Positions 13,301-25,401 of a stretch of 64,000 nt of DNA are shown one piece after another (within the stretch, counting starts at the first letter, position 1; the number at the start of each line of letters is the position of its first letter). The notes below the pieces were generated by a model that worked only from the letters and a program-made list of their open reading frames with translations, made no database searches and was not told where the DNA came from. The stretch covers positions 342,501-406,500 of the forward strand of contig SIJG01000105.1 of NCBI GenBank assembly GCA_023374025.1, read 5' to 3'. Origin of the DNA: Heterodera schachtii (Eukaryota; Nematoda; Chromadorea; Rhabditida; Heteroderidae). A program made the position numbers and the translations under genes.

Positions 13301-13983
13301 AGCTGGAAGTCTATAGAAAAAGTTGAGTGCTTGTTTTCCCGGTATATTTTTTTCTTAATGTAAGTATTTGCTCAAACGAAGGATGGTCATTTATTGAACG
13401 GTGAAATGCAATAAGTATATTTATCTTAAATTGACTAAATACAGCTGCAGTTATTTACTTTTAAAGGACGTATTTAACCACCTTTTTATTATTGTTTTTG
13501 TTTACCTGAATTCCGAAGTACCAAAGTAAAAGTTGAACAGTGCCGATGACAAAAAAGGTGAACGTTGCCAATTTGACCATGTAAATGACGACGGATTCAC
13601 CAAGACGGCCAAAAAAGGAAGAAGAACGACCGAAGGGAGAATCAGCGAGTCGCACGACTAAAGTCGGCTTGCTGTTGTCAGTCGTCTGTTCCTTAACAAT
13701 CCAATCAAAAACTCAAGGAATGAAGAATTGGTCAATTAAAAATTACGCGGGATGGGTTAAGAAATTGGTGCCACCACGGCTGATCAGAAGAGCCATTCGA
13801 AGCACGATCCGTTGACGCTGCTGTTTTCGTGAGTTGACCCCGTCGAAAAGAATGAATGCTTCGACACCGAATACCTAACGATAAAATTAATGGAATGATC
13901 ATCCAACCGCAGCAAAAAAAAAAAGCAATAAACTCACAATGACGAAGAGCTGGAATTAGTACAGTGATTCGAACAGAATTCAT
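10367..13983 (-). CDS. Mitochondrial i-AAA protease YME1L
   Basis: ATP-dependent zinc metalloprotease of the inner mitochondrial membrane, active site facing the intermembrane space; it degrades membrane and imported proteins. In order: a short N-terminus (MNSVRITVL), one transmembrane helix ([19 protein letters not shown], near 13520), an AAA module with Walker A GPPGTGKT (near 12325) and Walker [11 protein letters not shown] (near 12030), SRH region [12 protein letters not shown], and the protease motif HEAGH (11208-11222). The C-terminal helical part reads [11 protein letters not shown] and [11 protein letters not shown] and ends in a Lys-rich tail at 10367. One transmembrane helix and the wording of these motifs favour YME1L over the m-AAA proteins AFG3L2/paraplegin. 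The N-terminal domain before the helix is short, about 115 residues against about 300 in vertebrates. An 860-base intron (12646-13505) separates helix and AAA exons. Confidence 0.92.
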
Positions 13984-14420
13984 TTGCTGAATAACAGAAA
14001 TAACAATGTGTTAACAGTTATACTCAAATTTTAACATGAAAATTTAAAAAGATTAAGAAAAAAAAAACAACTAACTCAAAGCCCTACACTAATTTGTAAG
14101 GTGACAAACTAAAATAGTTTTAGTTCTGCGGCAAATAGAAGCTAAATAGGAATATATATGTATATACATAAGTTGTGAAATTTATCCTCAAAATAAAAAC
14201 TAGGACTCTAAAAAACGAAAACAAGTTTAATTTGTGAAATTTTGGCTTGGGAATATCAATAGCTGTGCTAGAGGTTTCGAAATACTAAAATAATAATATA
14301 GGAAGAAGACAGTCTTAAAAATGAAAACAACTGTAAAACTTACATATTTACCCCAATAAAGTACAAATCTTTTAAAAAGCATTGGTCTCATCCCTGTTTA
14401 TTATTGTTGTTGGGGGATTC

Positions 14421-14942
14421 GGTAATACTACCGGGCCCGTAGAATAAGAGAGTGGTAGTGGTTAAATGACCATGACCTTGTGGTAAAGGTAGGACCCCTT
14501 TTTTGAAAAAAACATTTCTTTTTAAAAGTCACTGAAAGTAAGTTTATAAGGGGTTTCAGGGTCGCTGAACACGAATCTGACACTCATTTTGACCAATTTC
14601 GAAACCCGGACCCGAATTCGAACAAGGTTGAAAATCTAAAAATTTTCAAAATTCTCAATTTTCGTTAGAATCTGCATAGAATGACCCATTTTTATTGTTA
14701 GAATAGTTTTTGACTAAAGCAAACAAATTTTAATCATTTAGGAACAAAATTGAGAATTTTAGATTTTCGACTTTTTGTTCGAATTCGGCTCCGGGTTTCG
14801 AATTGGTCAAAATGAGTGTCAGATTCATATTCAGCGACCCCGAAAACCTTTAGAAACTTACTTTCAGTGACTTTTAATAAGTTAAATATTTTTTTCAAAA
14901 AGGGGTCCTACCATCGGCGGTAGTATTACCGGGGATTGGAGT
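14421..14942. repeat. Large imperfect inverted repeat (element family 1)
   Basis: Two arms of roughly 180-200 bases (about 14484-14665 and 14740-14918) are reverse complements with scattered mismatches. The outer ends GGTAATACTACC and GGTAGTATTACC mirror each other, and arm one carries about 45 extra bases. The loop is AT-rich. No reading frame. A related, shorter copy lies at 44611-44873. This is typical of a MITE or foldback element. Confidence 0.85.
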
Positions 14943-15054
14943 CCTTATAAAAATGTTCATTAATTTTATGGGATTTTAAATTTTTGCAAATTAAGTTAAT
15001 TTTACGGGGTTTGAAAATTTCTTAACTTACCTATTTTGCTTATATTATGCAGAT

Positions 15055-17419
15055 ATGTTTGGCACTGATAACGATAATGGAGAGTCATCGCTAGGTGGCG
15101 ATAATTTTACCTATTCTTCTGAACGGAATGAAGAAAATGTGGAGGAAATAAATTTTTACGGCATTTTGAATGTGTTAAAGGATGCCACAATGGACGAGAT
15201 TCACAAAGCCTACAAACAGAAATGTCTGCTTTTTCACCCGGACAAACAACGGAACTTGAGTGATGCTGACATGGAAAAGGTTGAAAGAACTTTTGCTGAG
15301 GTTCAACGGGCACACAAAAGTGAGGCTTTCTTCTGGAACTACTAAAACCGGTCATTTGTCAATTAGTCCTCGTCGATCCATGCATGCGTCGCATTTACGA
15401 TGTGATGGGAGTCCGAGGAATTAACTTGGAGGTAGGCGAATTGCAAAAAAAAAAAACAAGATAAACTGCTTCAAAATGAATCTAACTTAAATCGGTCATC
15501 TTAAGGGATGGCAATTGGTCGACCAGAAAAGCAGTGCCGAAAACATCCGAAAAGAATACGAATTTCTATGCCGTTTACGCGAAAATGAGATAGTGATGCA
15601 GATGTTCAACCCAGAAAGCGATTTATTTGCAAAGTTTTCGCTGGTTGGATGTTTTCAATCGGTGGACAGGTGAGAAAAACTTGTCAATTTAGTAAAAAAA
15701 TTTTTAGAGGGGGTCGGTCGCCGATGGCCCTTTTTTTTTTGCTTTTCAAAACAGTTTTTTGCGGCGCGGTTTTTCCAACGAAAGAAATTTCGGGGACAGG
15801 GGGCCGGCGGTGCCGATAAGCGCCGCCGGTAAGATCTTTTGGCATTTTGGGTGTTATTTGTTAACAAATTTTCACCAAAGACAGCCACTTTTTGCGGTTT
15901 TGAACCATTTTCTTAAGAAAAATTGTAGGCGCCGCCGGGAAAATTTTTTGGACTTCTCAATGAATTTGTTAAGAAAATTTCCAAAATTTGCGGCCCTCCT
16001 CGCTGCGAACCTCCTCCCCCACCCACCTCTTTTACACCCCCCCCCCAAAAACATATAAATACTAAATATGGACAGAATTTGACTATAGACACCGAAACTC
16101 GAAATCTTCGAAAATAATATAGAATTTGCAATTTTCGGTGCTGGTCAATTAGGGTTTTTGCTTTAAGGTATGGGCCCGAATTAGTTGCCATGAGAATAAA
16201 CCAAACCGTCGATTTTGCGTTATTTGGCTCTCATAAAATCGGAATTGGTGGAGCAACTCAATTCAATGACAAGGGAATCGGAAATGGTACTGTGCAATTA
16301 CTTCACAAATGGGCGTACTCAATCGGCATGCAGCAAGAGGTGCGACTTTTCTAACCGAGAACAAAATAGGATTTATTTTCCGCGTTATGTGGCCCTTTGA
16401 CTTTCCCACTTTCAGACAACTTTAAACATATCCCCGAAAATGGTTCACTTCTCGCCAAGATTCATTTTTGTAAACTCTTCGCCCGGCTCCTTTCTGCACA
16501 AATATTCCGTTGTCATTGAACCGACGCTTCGTTATTCCTTTTCGAATGCGAAACTTTTACCATCACTCAGTGCGAGTGAGTACATCCATCCTTTGGTACT
16601 TTTGGCACTTTTCATTTAGAATTGAATGTGCCTCTAATGCCCGGATGGCATGGCGTTGTTGCGCTTAATTTTTTTGGCAGTGCCTCAGTTTCGTTGCTTC
16701 ATTTTAACGTACATAATCGTCCACGACTTTTCGTCACTTTCTCTGTATCATTTTGAGTTTGTCTATTTTTTGTCGTTTTATTTTATATTTTCACTTGTCA
16801 TAATTCAGCTCCCTGCCGCCAGTTTTCCTTCTGTTCGCGTTGTTTACCACAATTCGAACTCCGATTGCCATTGGATAGTTCAGGCGGACATTTCCATGAG
16901 TCAAATCACTCCGTCGTTGAGTTACGAACGCCGCCTTTCCCAACATTTGCGAGTTGCACTTAAACTCAAGCTCAGCTACCCCTCCTTTCTGCTTCAGTCC
17001 AGCATTAAGTGAGTGATATCATCGATGTTAATTTAATTTGAGAGTTGCCCTTTATATAAATTCTTAAAATGCTGCAAAAAAAAAAAATTAGATTTCGAGC
17101 ATTTTTGCCAATTTATGGAAAAAACTTAGGAACAATTTATTTGCTAGTCTTTATATTTTAAACTTTGAAATTTTAAAACCAATTCACGCGAGATACTGCC
17201 AAATCCCTGTGCGGGATCCCTAATTTTTCCTCTCACATAAAAAAATGCGATTCATCTTCAGAATCCGCACCAGCATGTCCACCTTCGAATTCTGCTTCGT
17301 CCTCTGTGACAATCAAGAGGATATCGTACAGGCCTTTGTCACTGGCGTTGTATTTCCATTTATTGCCTTTAATACTGCCCGGTTTATTTACCGACGACTG
17401 AGAAATGGAAAGACGAGTT
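15055..17419 (+). CDS. DNAJC11-like J-domain protein
   Basis: DNAJC11 is a mitochondrial J protein tied to the outer membrane and the MICOS/SAM bridge that shapes cristae. A 3' splice site (CAG at 15050-15052) sits two bases before the ATG. The N-terminal J domain carries HPD (FHPDKQRN) and is followed, across a GT-AG intron, by [17 protein letters not shown], the DNAJC11 pattern. Later exons (about 16168-16340, 16418-16580, 16620-16790, 16809-17010, 17263-17415) encode the beta-rich middle region with [15 protein letters not shown] and a membrane-like segment ([21 protein letters not shown]). The frame stops soon after at 17419. The family's C-terminal DUF3395 domain of about 140 residues is not visible before the convergent LRRC58 gene. 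Intron 15671-16167 contains degenerate GC-rich direct repeats. Confidence 0.83.
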
Positions 17420-17664
17420 AGGAAAAAATTCAAACGTACTATTTTAAGTGTAATTGTCTGCCTCACTTCCCTCTCAAATCCGCTTTACTTGTCGATTGCT
17501 CAAATTTTTGTTGATTTTATTGTTATTCTTTTAAGAGAAATAAAGGAAACAATTTGCAGGCAAAGTTATCTTTTGGAAATTCAATATAAAAAATGGTGGG
17601 AAAGAGATCGAATCGTATGCGTTGTAAGGCAAAAGGTCCTTTTGTATTGGCACGGCTCATGCGC

Positions 17665-19873
17665 CTAACCCAAAAGCACTTTTTTCATTTTTGCATTCGC
17701 TGAAATTGAAGTGGAAGAGACGGAGGGTGGTGATTGTGAGTTGGTGCTCTCTTGGTGGGCTCGGTGGTGACGACGGAAGTGTTGCGAATGGTCGTCGTCC
17801 GACTCGGAGGCGGAAGAACCACTGCTGTACGCGTAAGCGGGCGTATTTGTGGAACAGCGAGGAGAACTGTAAAAAACGGAGGAACAGAATTCCGACAAAG
17901 CAACGGAATTACCAAAGGTAATGGAGCAAAGGGACGCGATATTTGCCGCAAAAGTCGACGAATTTGACCAATTCAGCGCACGCTTCGAAATAGACGCCCT
18001 TACACTTCGGATTCACGCATTGGTTGGCTTAAACCCTCCGATAAATGCCAAAAGGGCCCATTGTCCGTCCCACCGGTGCCGAGGTAACCGAGCAAGTCAC
18101 TGGGAAGCATCGTACGGCAAAAATTGGGGGAAAAGCGGATTTTGACCACTCGGGCGGCCAATTCCTTAAGGCTAGCCGGCTCCAAAAGAATTTCGTTGAC
18201 GAAATCGGTGACCAACGGATTATTACGGAGACTCAAATATTCCAAGTTTTTAAGACGGGCAATGCCGGGCGGGAGAAACTGCCAAAATGAGCATATATTA
18301 AAAGAACACTGGTAACGAACGTTAAGGACCAAGTCGCTAACCTTCAGTCGATTGTTATGAAGTGCCAAATTTCGCAAACTAAAATTTACAAAAATGGAAA
18401 ATAAAACCAAAACAATAAACAAAATGTACTTGCGAAGGCTGGCAATTGCGGTTGGTATTTGCTCCAGCCGATTGTCCGCCAAACCAAGCGAAGTTAACTC
18501 TGACAGCTGCCCGATTGTATCCGGCACATCGACTAACGCATTTCCACCCAAGTAAAGCACTTGAAGGTTGGACAAACGGCATATGTCCGACGGAAAAGAC
18601 TGGAGACGATTGGCACCCAAATAAAGCACACGGAGAGACTGAAAAAACAAAGGAATTGAAAGTGAAAATGGGAGAAAGTGTCATCCTTTTCAATTTACAA
18701 AAACAAATGGAAGAGAATTAAAACTGTTCACTTTGATTTGGAGCAGTTCTCGCGGGAAATGCTCCAACAAATTGCCGGAAATGTTCAATTCCCGTAGACA
18801 TTGCAGTCGTTGAAATTCTTTAGGCAAATTCTCTAGCAAATTGTTTCTAAGTGAAAGTTCGCGAAGGTTTTTCAACGAAGAGATCTCCTTAAGAAACAAA
18901 ACATCCAAGGTTAATAATGCCAACTGAAAAATATATCGAAAAAAGGAGACTCACTTTTGGCAACAATGCCAATTGATTGTTGCTTATATCGAGGCTAAAA
19001 GAACAAACATTGACAAGACAAAAGCAAAAAGAGATCACACTCCCTCCCCCTTTCTGTTGATCCAAATAAACTACCTGATCAAATTGACGAATTACCTGAT
19101 CAGATTGATGAACTGTGCCACCAACGGGGGGACAGTGACAAAATGGTTGTGAGCCAAATTGAGCAGTGAAATGGCGGCATGGTCTTTGTAAGTTGCATGT
19201 TCCCCCAGAAAAAAAGAAGAGGGAAGTGAGTCGATGAACCTACGCAAACAGAACAGTGGATTTCTGCCCTTTCAGCCAATATGTATTAGGTTTTCTAAGT
19301 TACCGTTGAGACAGGTCAACGGTATGCATTTGTCTCTCATCCCGCTGCTGTTGCAAAGACGCGCTTAATCACAAGGGTTTTGTTCGGTCCAGGGGCGGGC
19401 ACGACGCTGTACGACCTATTTGGACAAACCACCGAACTTTAAGAGTGACACCCCCTTCTGTGTCCCAACGAAAATGGGCTTACAAAAACGCCCTAACCAG
19501 TGCTGCATATATAATTAGGATAGACTGACCCTTCCGTCAGAAGCGGCGGTGAAAGCCGTTTGGAAGGCGCAAGGGTCCAAAAAAGGAAATTGTCCATTTT
19601 TACCCGGTCCAAACAAATTGAATATGCCTGGAATTGTGCTATTTATTTCAAATGGGTGGGTTGGAATGCCCTTGGTGGCGTCTCTCCATCTCTTCCCTCT
19701 TCCTCATCACAAACGTCGTGCACACCCCTGGATCAATGAAAGTGATATCAGCGGAACGGTGCCGCAACTCACCGATTCTGACCATTACCAAGTGCATTGG
19801 CACTGTCTTCTCCGGTCCCTATTTGGGGGTTTTCTCCAAATGCCGTTTCTTGTTCTTTTTCGCTACTCGTCAT
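17665..19873 (-). CDS. Leucine-rich repeat protein, LRRC58 orthologue
   Basis: Intracellular LRR protein; vertebrate LRRC58 is thought to act as a substrate adaptor of a ubiquitin ligase, but its role in worms is unknown to me. At least six LRR units follow each other (ISLLNLAHNHF, LDISNNQLALLPK, LRELSLRNNLLENLP, LRELNISGNLLEHFP, LRVLYLGANRLQSFP, LQVLYLGGNALVDVP). Then comes a family-specific tail: FVNEILLEPASLKELAAR, a Cys motif CVNPKCKGVYFEAC, VKFVDFCGKYRVPLLHYLCS, a Ser/Asp-rich stretch and the very C-terminus KMKKVLLG. The first exon (19873-19770, MTSSEKEQE) joins over a 575-base intron; this join is inferred. The gene converges on DNAJC11 with about 250 bases between them. Confidence 0.92.
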
Positions 19874-20858
19874 TTTCAGTAAAATGTTTCGAGGTGATAG
19901 TCTGTTTTGCTGAGAGATGGGGTGGGAGGAATTGGTCAATTCAAAGTTCAATGAGAGACTAATAGCCCAATTAATAATAATGGGCTGAGAATTGTATTTT
20001 GGGGACCCTTTCATTTCTTAAGAACAAATTTTTGTTGATATCAGCGCCGAAACTGAGGCGGAAAGGCCGTGTATAAAAAGTGATCATGGGCAATGATTAG
20101 GGGGGGGGGGGGGAGGAGTTTCCCCGCCTTATCGGACCACGGTTAGCAATTGAATAATGTACAAAGTACAAACATTTCCGCAAATCCCCGTAAGTAAAAC
20201 TAAGGGACCAATTTGGTGAGAATAAAAGATGGTAGTCGAAAAAATGAACTCCTTCGTCTATGAAAATTCAAAAACCTAACAAATGGTAAACCAAACAATA
20301 ATAATTATAGTATTAAAACAGTAAAATACACATTATTAGTTAATTTGTTTAAATTTGATTCATAACCAACAGTTCCAAGGGGAGTGGTGGGGGAATACAG
20401 AGTGTTGTATTAATTCGTTTTCCCTTCCCGCGGTGGGACGAAAACAAAAAAAAGTGAACTATTTTTAACAGAATTAAAGATTTTGTTGCCCATCGAAGAA
20501 AGCCCCGCTTGTCCACTTTTTAAGAAATATGACTGGAAAATAATCGACAATTATGGTGTTTTACAGCTAATGAATGCATATATAAAAGACCGTATTTGTA
20601 ATATTTCAAGAATAAGCAATTACTCTCACATCAATCAATGAGAGAAAGGAGTGCAAAAGAAATGATGCAATCGTATGCTATTATTTGGAATTGATTGATT
20701 GGCAATTTAATGTTCCAATAAATTAGACAAACAATTGGTATAGTATTTTTCATATTTTAGAAATTAATTACATTCCATAAAATTAAATGATTATAAACAC
20801 CTTAAAAACATCTAAAGTTAAATCCCACTTTATTGTCCATTTTTTAAAAGGCGTCCAT
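19874..20858. other. Intergenic region
   Basis: AT-rich spacer between the 5' end of LRRC58 and the 3' end of EXOC3. It contains a run of 12 G at 20101-20112 and no exon that I can support. Confidence 0.6.
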
Positions 20859-23800
20859 TCATTTGAAGCCCAAATTTGAGGAAACGGTCGTCGACTTAGT
20901 GGTGGTGATGATTGTCGCAAACATATTCTGCACCGTCGACTCCAACGCGGGCAGTGCTCGCCGTCCGCCGCTTCCGCCCGATTTGCACAGTTGGAAGAGT
21001 CGTCTGACCTGCGCGTCCCCCCGGGGGTGGTAGCGCGTGTTGTTCAACGCCTCTTCAGCGATGTTTCTGCAAAAAACGGATAAGAGAGAGAATGGTGATT
21101 TAAACGAAGTTTTGCATATTAAAACAGTCTTTTTTACTTACTTTGCCTCGCTTCGGCCAATGTCCTCGCGAATTTGGAGGAGAACGGTGAGAAACTCCGC
21201 GGGAATGTCGGGAAACTTGCGCATCATCGTCGACGCCTCCAAAGAGAGTAATGTTTTGTCCCGCAAATCCAACACTTCCGCAACTGCGGAAAGGACGGCA
21301 GAAACTGTTGGCATCTTTAAAACAAATATAAAAAAGAAAAAGAGAAATGCGTTGAGTTACCGGATAGTCGGGTTCATCAAAGAAAGCAGCAAATTGCTGT
21401 TCCACTCGTTTTGCGTCTGCTTTGATTCGCTCGGCTGCCAAGTGACGCTCCTCATATTTTGAGAAGGTCAGCCGTCTCAATGTTAGAGAAAAGGGATTAA
21501 ACCAAAAATGGAGCAAAAAACAACCGGGTCTCAAGGCCAATGATGAATTCAGCGATCAGTTTGAACAACAACTCGTTCAGCAGAGTGTAGCGCGTTCCGA
21601 ACCGAAGGTGGCGATAATCGCGATAGTAATCGGCTATTGTAATGCAAATTGTGTCTAGGTCAGCTGAACCCAAAAGCCTGTAGGAAAATAACAAAATTTT
21701 TATGATGAAATTAAAAGTTGTTTGATATTCTACGAGATTTGAAGTTTTCATGAGAAAGGAATGTCGTTGCTGTTATCTAACTTTTATATTTAAATTTAAA
21801 AAAAGTAAAACGCGCTATTTCTATTTAAAACAATAAAACTGCTTTTTTCCGAGAATGACTTGCCAAGATCGAGTCATCAACTGCTCCATATGCTTTTGAA
21901 CGTCCTCCACCACTTCTTCAAGCAATGCTGATACACTTTCATTAATTAATCACTTTGCATATAAAAATTGACAAATTTTAGGGCTTACGCAAATTGAATG
22001 CCAAATTGCCATTTTTTCTTCAGCTGCTCCATTTTTCCAATCAACTCCTGGCGATTAATCACAGAAAAGCCGACGGAACGTACTGAAGGGGGGCCATAGG
22101 CAATGGTCGGTTCGGGCGAGGAAAGGCCGTCGATGGAGCCGCTTTCCATGGTAAGGCGAATGTGCTTTTCGAGTTTGTCAGTGGAGTCCACACAAATGTC
22201 CAAGTTATTGGCAATTGCAATCTGCACTTTTATCCTACAATTAGTGAGTTTTAAATCAATGCCAATGCCCACCACTTGTCGAAGTGTAACTTTGGAAATG
22301 CGACCGATCCTCAAAGTGTTTGCCTTTGTACGCCGTTGCCGCCTCTTTGTATTTGTTTGAAAAAATAATAAACTCATCGACGGCAACATCAATCACTCGC
22401 GGAACAATTTCTTGGGAAATTTCTTTGGAAAGAGACACCTTAAAATTACGCGGAATTAAACTCAAAAACGAACAGCGAACTCACCGTATCCTCGACCATT
22501 CCAAATAAAATGCTGGGCAACTGAGTGTAAAAGAATTTGTTGCTGTCCGTCTCGGGTGGCACTTGTTTATACCAATCCTAAAAATGCAAAAATAAACCAC
22601 AGATATATATTTTTTCACTACGTCTTTTTCCTGCATCATTGTCTTGTCCAGCCATTCGTGCATATCTCTCCGAGTCATTTCGATGAATCGGTCGTGCAAA
22701 TGATTGGTGGTCGATTTGGGTAGCAATGGAAACTCGTGGACAAGTGCTTGCGCTTGGATTCCCAATTTGGGATGGCCCAACATTTGCTCCCCTCTAAAAT
22801 TATGTTGTAAATCATAGAATGAAGAGGGACCAATTTGTACGAGAAGAAAAGGCAATTTTATAAATTAAAAAAAACTACAAGATAACGACAAAGAAATCTC
22901 AGAAAATAAAAAAATTCATCAACAATTCCGATTGAGAGGTTTAAAAATCATAATTATTATCCCTGAACTTCGGCGTGTCCGGTTTAATGTAAATTGTCAA
23001 AACTAATCTCACTCACGTATAGCTTTGGATCCAACTGAGCAATTGCACAAGTTCATTCTTTTCAAGCGCATCGGAAGCTAATTTCTTGATCTAAAATTCA
23101 ATTTAAAAAATTGGGTTTAAAAATACCATTTTTACATGAAGTGATATACTGTCATGATAATATTTGACGTATCGATCGTAAATGTTGTAGTCGGGTGGAA
23201 AACACGCAGAAAGCGACGTTCTGACGAGGCGCAAGTCGTCCACAACCCGACGACGACAAGCCTCCAAATATCTGAAAAAGCGTCATGTAGGAATGGTCCA
23301 ATAATTTAGGCCTTTTGCCTCATTTTTCATTGTTTCACCTCGCCAACCATTGGCGATTGATTGCTTTGTCCTCCAATTGGTTCCCTTCCAACCGATCGTG
23401 CACATTCTTCAGCAACACTTCGAATAAACGCTGACGCCATTTTCTTGGTCGTCCTGGTGGCATGAAATTGTTGGACATCGGCTGTTGGTCCAAATAATAA
23501 ATATCAATGCTAAAAAAAATTGGGATTTAATAAGTCTCTAACTTAAACTACCGTTCTTCACGCTCAATTATTCGCAACGCGGAGACCAACTGTTGCAGTG
23601 CGCTGTCATTGCCCTGAACTGCTTCCAAAGCTCGAGAACAAATGTACCAAATCTGTTTGCCCAAGTCTTCGACAAGTTTGTCCACATCGGAAAAATAGGT
23701 TTTGAGCAACTAAACTTAAAAAATGAGTTATTGTTATGAAAAAGATGAAAAAACAGAACATTTTTGTCGTATTCTCTGCGTTCAGAGTTCAATTTGTGCA

Positions 23801-24445
23801 CTTCAAACATTAAGTCATCCCTGGCATTCTCCAACTCCATCACATTTTTATGAGCAAGTAAAAGTTTCCCGTCGAGTATAAAGCTGAAAATCACTTTTAA
23901 ATCCTTGTTTCATTTAGTAACAAATGACCGACTCGTGCGTTTTTTCGATAGTGTCAGCCAAATTGCAAATGTGTTTGATGTTGTCCATTGCTATTGCGTA
24001 TTGGCTGTGCTGACTGTTCGCTTTGCTCAGTTCCTTTAGTTTAATTCTCGCCGATGGAATGGACTGAAGACGGGCGAAGACTTCATGCATACTAAAAATG
24101 TAAAAGCTGAGTTTCGACTGATTTTTTTACATTTTTTTGCCTTTTGTCTATCTGTTTGACCTCTTCCCCCACAATTTGAAGATGCGTAATTGCAGACCGA
24201 ATTCCCTCCAATTGCGATTGGACTCCCGTCCTAAGCATTGCTTCGACCGCAGCCTGAAAAATAAAATCTCATCATAAAACATGTGACCACTGCTTTAGGG
24301 TTTCAGATTAACAAAAACCCACCTTCTTTCTCTCAGCTTTTTTAAGCAGTTCATCTATTTTTTCCAACTGCGAAGGTCTTTGAAACATCGACCCAATTTG
24401 CAAAATTGCTGAGTCTTCAATTTCATTTTGTTTATGTGAATCCAT
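20859..24445 (-). CDS. Exocyst complex subunit EXOC3/SEC6
   Basis: Subunit of the exocyst, which tethers secretory vesicles to the plasma membrane. The protein matches the family end to end: N-terminal coiled coil (SMFQRPSQLEKIDELLKKAE; AMLRTGVQSQLEGIRSAI), then LLLAHKNVMELENARDDLM, ALRIIEREER, a PPGRPRKWRQRLFEVLLKN stretch, ACFPPDYNIYDRYVKYYHDS, QLLSWIQSYT, IPAEFLTVLLQIRED and a Ser/Thr-rich tail ending in SSNLGFK. The ATG (MDSHKQNE) is at 24445. Introns are short and GT-AG where I checked. MESD lies 137 bases upstream on the same strand, a spacing typical of nematode operons. I first thought of RINT1; the N-terminal and middle motifs decide for EXOC3. Confidence 0.93.
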
Positions 24446-24582
24446 CTATCTAAACAAGCTATCCAATGTTTGAAAAAGCGTTATCGTCAATAGAAAGAAG
24501 TAAATCGCAAAACAGAAGCCTGTAAACAAATAAAAGACAAAGAAAATTTTTGTTATTCTAGAATAAATTGTTAGTGAAATGT

Positions 24583-25231
24583 TCAAAATTCGGTATGTTT
24601 TCCCTCCTTCGACCCTTTTCCCGGCATTGTTTTGCCCTCCAACACAACTTCGATACATTCGGGTTGAGAAAGCAAAAAATCACGCGCATCCCATGCTTGA
24701 GAACCTTCTGTGATAAACGAAATAACGAATATTTTAAAATGATCCGACCAGAAAACATGTAAAGAACTCGATCATTATCGACAATGAACACTTTGGCATC
24801 GATGTGATTGTTGTGGAAGTTCGACAGCCATAACGAAGAAATTTTGTCGGTGAAGTCTTTGCTTGTTTTACCCTCAGATTTTTGATCCTTCACCGACACA
24901 AACATCATCACAGTTTGACCACTTTTCGTTAATTTTAATAACTCATCCGGAGAATCAGTCTTCATGAAATTTACGTCTTATTTATTAAATCCAAAGATTA
25001 TATTGTAAGAATTACTCTTTGCTGAAGCGATTCGAGGTCAATTTGGGGCCTTTTTCGTTGGTAGGGAGGTTTTTCATCTTCTGGGAGTTCGTCTTCATCA
25101 TTTTCTTCCCATTGATCATATAATTTTTCGATGTCAGCGTCCGTATAATCGCGAATGTCTTTGTGTTTATTTGGACAAATATATTTTGTTGATGACAAAA
25201 TTAAAAATAGAAAAGCGAATGGCTTCAACAT
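24583..25231 (-). CDS. MESD, ER chaperone for LDL-receptor-family proteins
   Basis: Luminal ER chaperone that folds beta-propeller/EGF modules of LRP-type receptors. A signal peptide (MLKPFAFLFLILSS) is followed by the acidic MESD start (DIRDYTDADIEKLYDQWEEN; DELPEDEKPPYQRKRP). Exon two carries SGQTVMMFVSVKD and VFIVDNDRVLYMF, and after a GT-AG intron (donor TCTG|GTCGG) exon three reads GSQAWDARDFLLSQPEC and ends in a short basic tail, LEGKTMPGKGSKEGKHTEF. The long Lys-rich tail of vertebrates is missing, and so is a KDEL-type signal. An upstream in-frame ATG at 25252 could also serve. It is divergent from ARHGAP1 (170 bases) and probably co-transcribed with EXOC3. Confidence 0.92.
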
Positions 25232-25401
25232 TATTAAGACCAAAAAATACAAATAATTAATTTAATTACATACGTTTTAATTTTGTCATATTTTATTTAA
25301 TTTTTTTTAACTTTCCCTTGTTATTTTTATTAGACATTCTTTGGTTCATTGTTTTACGAATATTTGCAGGCATTGCAAATTAAAATAAGGAAAAGGCTAA
25401 T

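Noticed and set aside
10367..13983. m-AAA protease (AFG3L2 or paraplegin)
   Set aside because: One membrane helix only, and the motif wording around [23 protein letters not shown] and TGATSD matches YME1L better.
19240..19560. Structured RNA gene (paired segment around CCGTTGAGACAGGTCAACGG)
   Set aside because: No match to tRNA, snRNA or spliced-leader patterns I know; it lies within a large intron of LRRC58 and evidence is only a short hairpin.
20859..24445. RINT1/Tip20-type tether
   Set aside because: N-terminal, PPGRP and FPPDY blocks fit EXOC3/SEC6 along the whole length.
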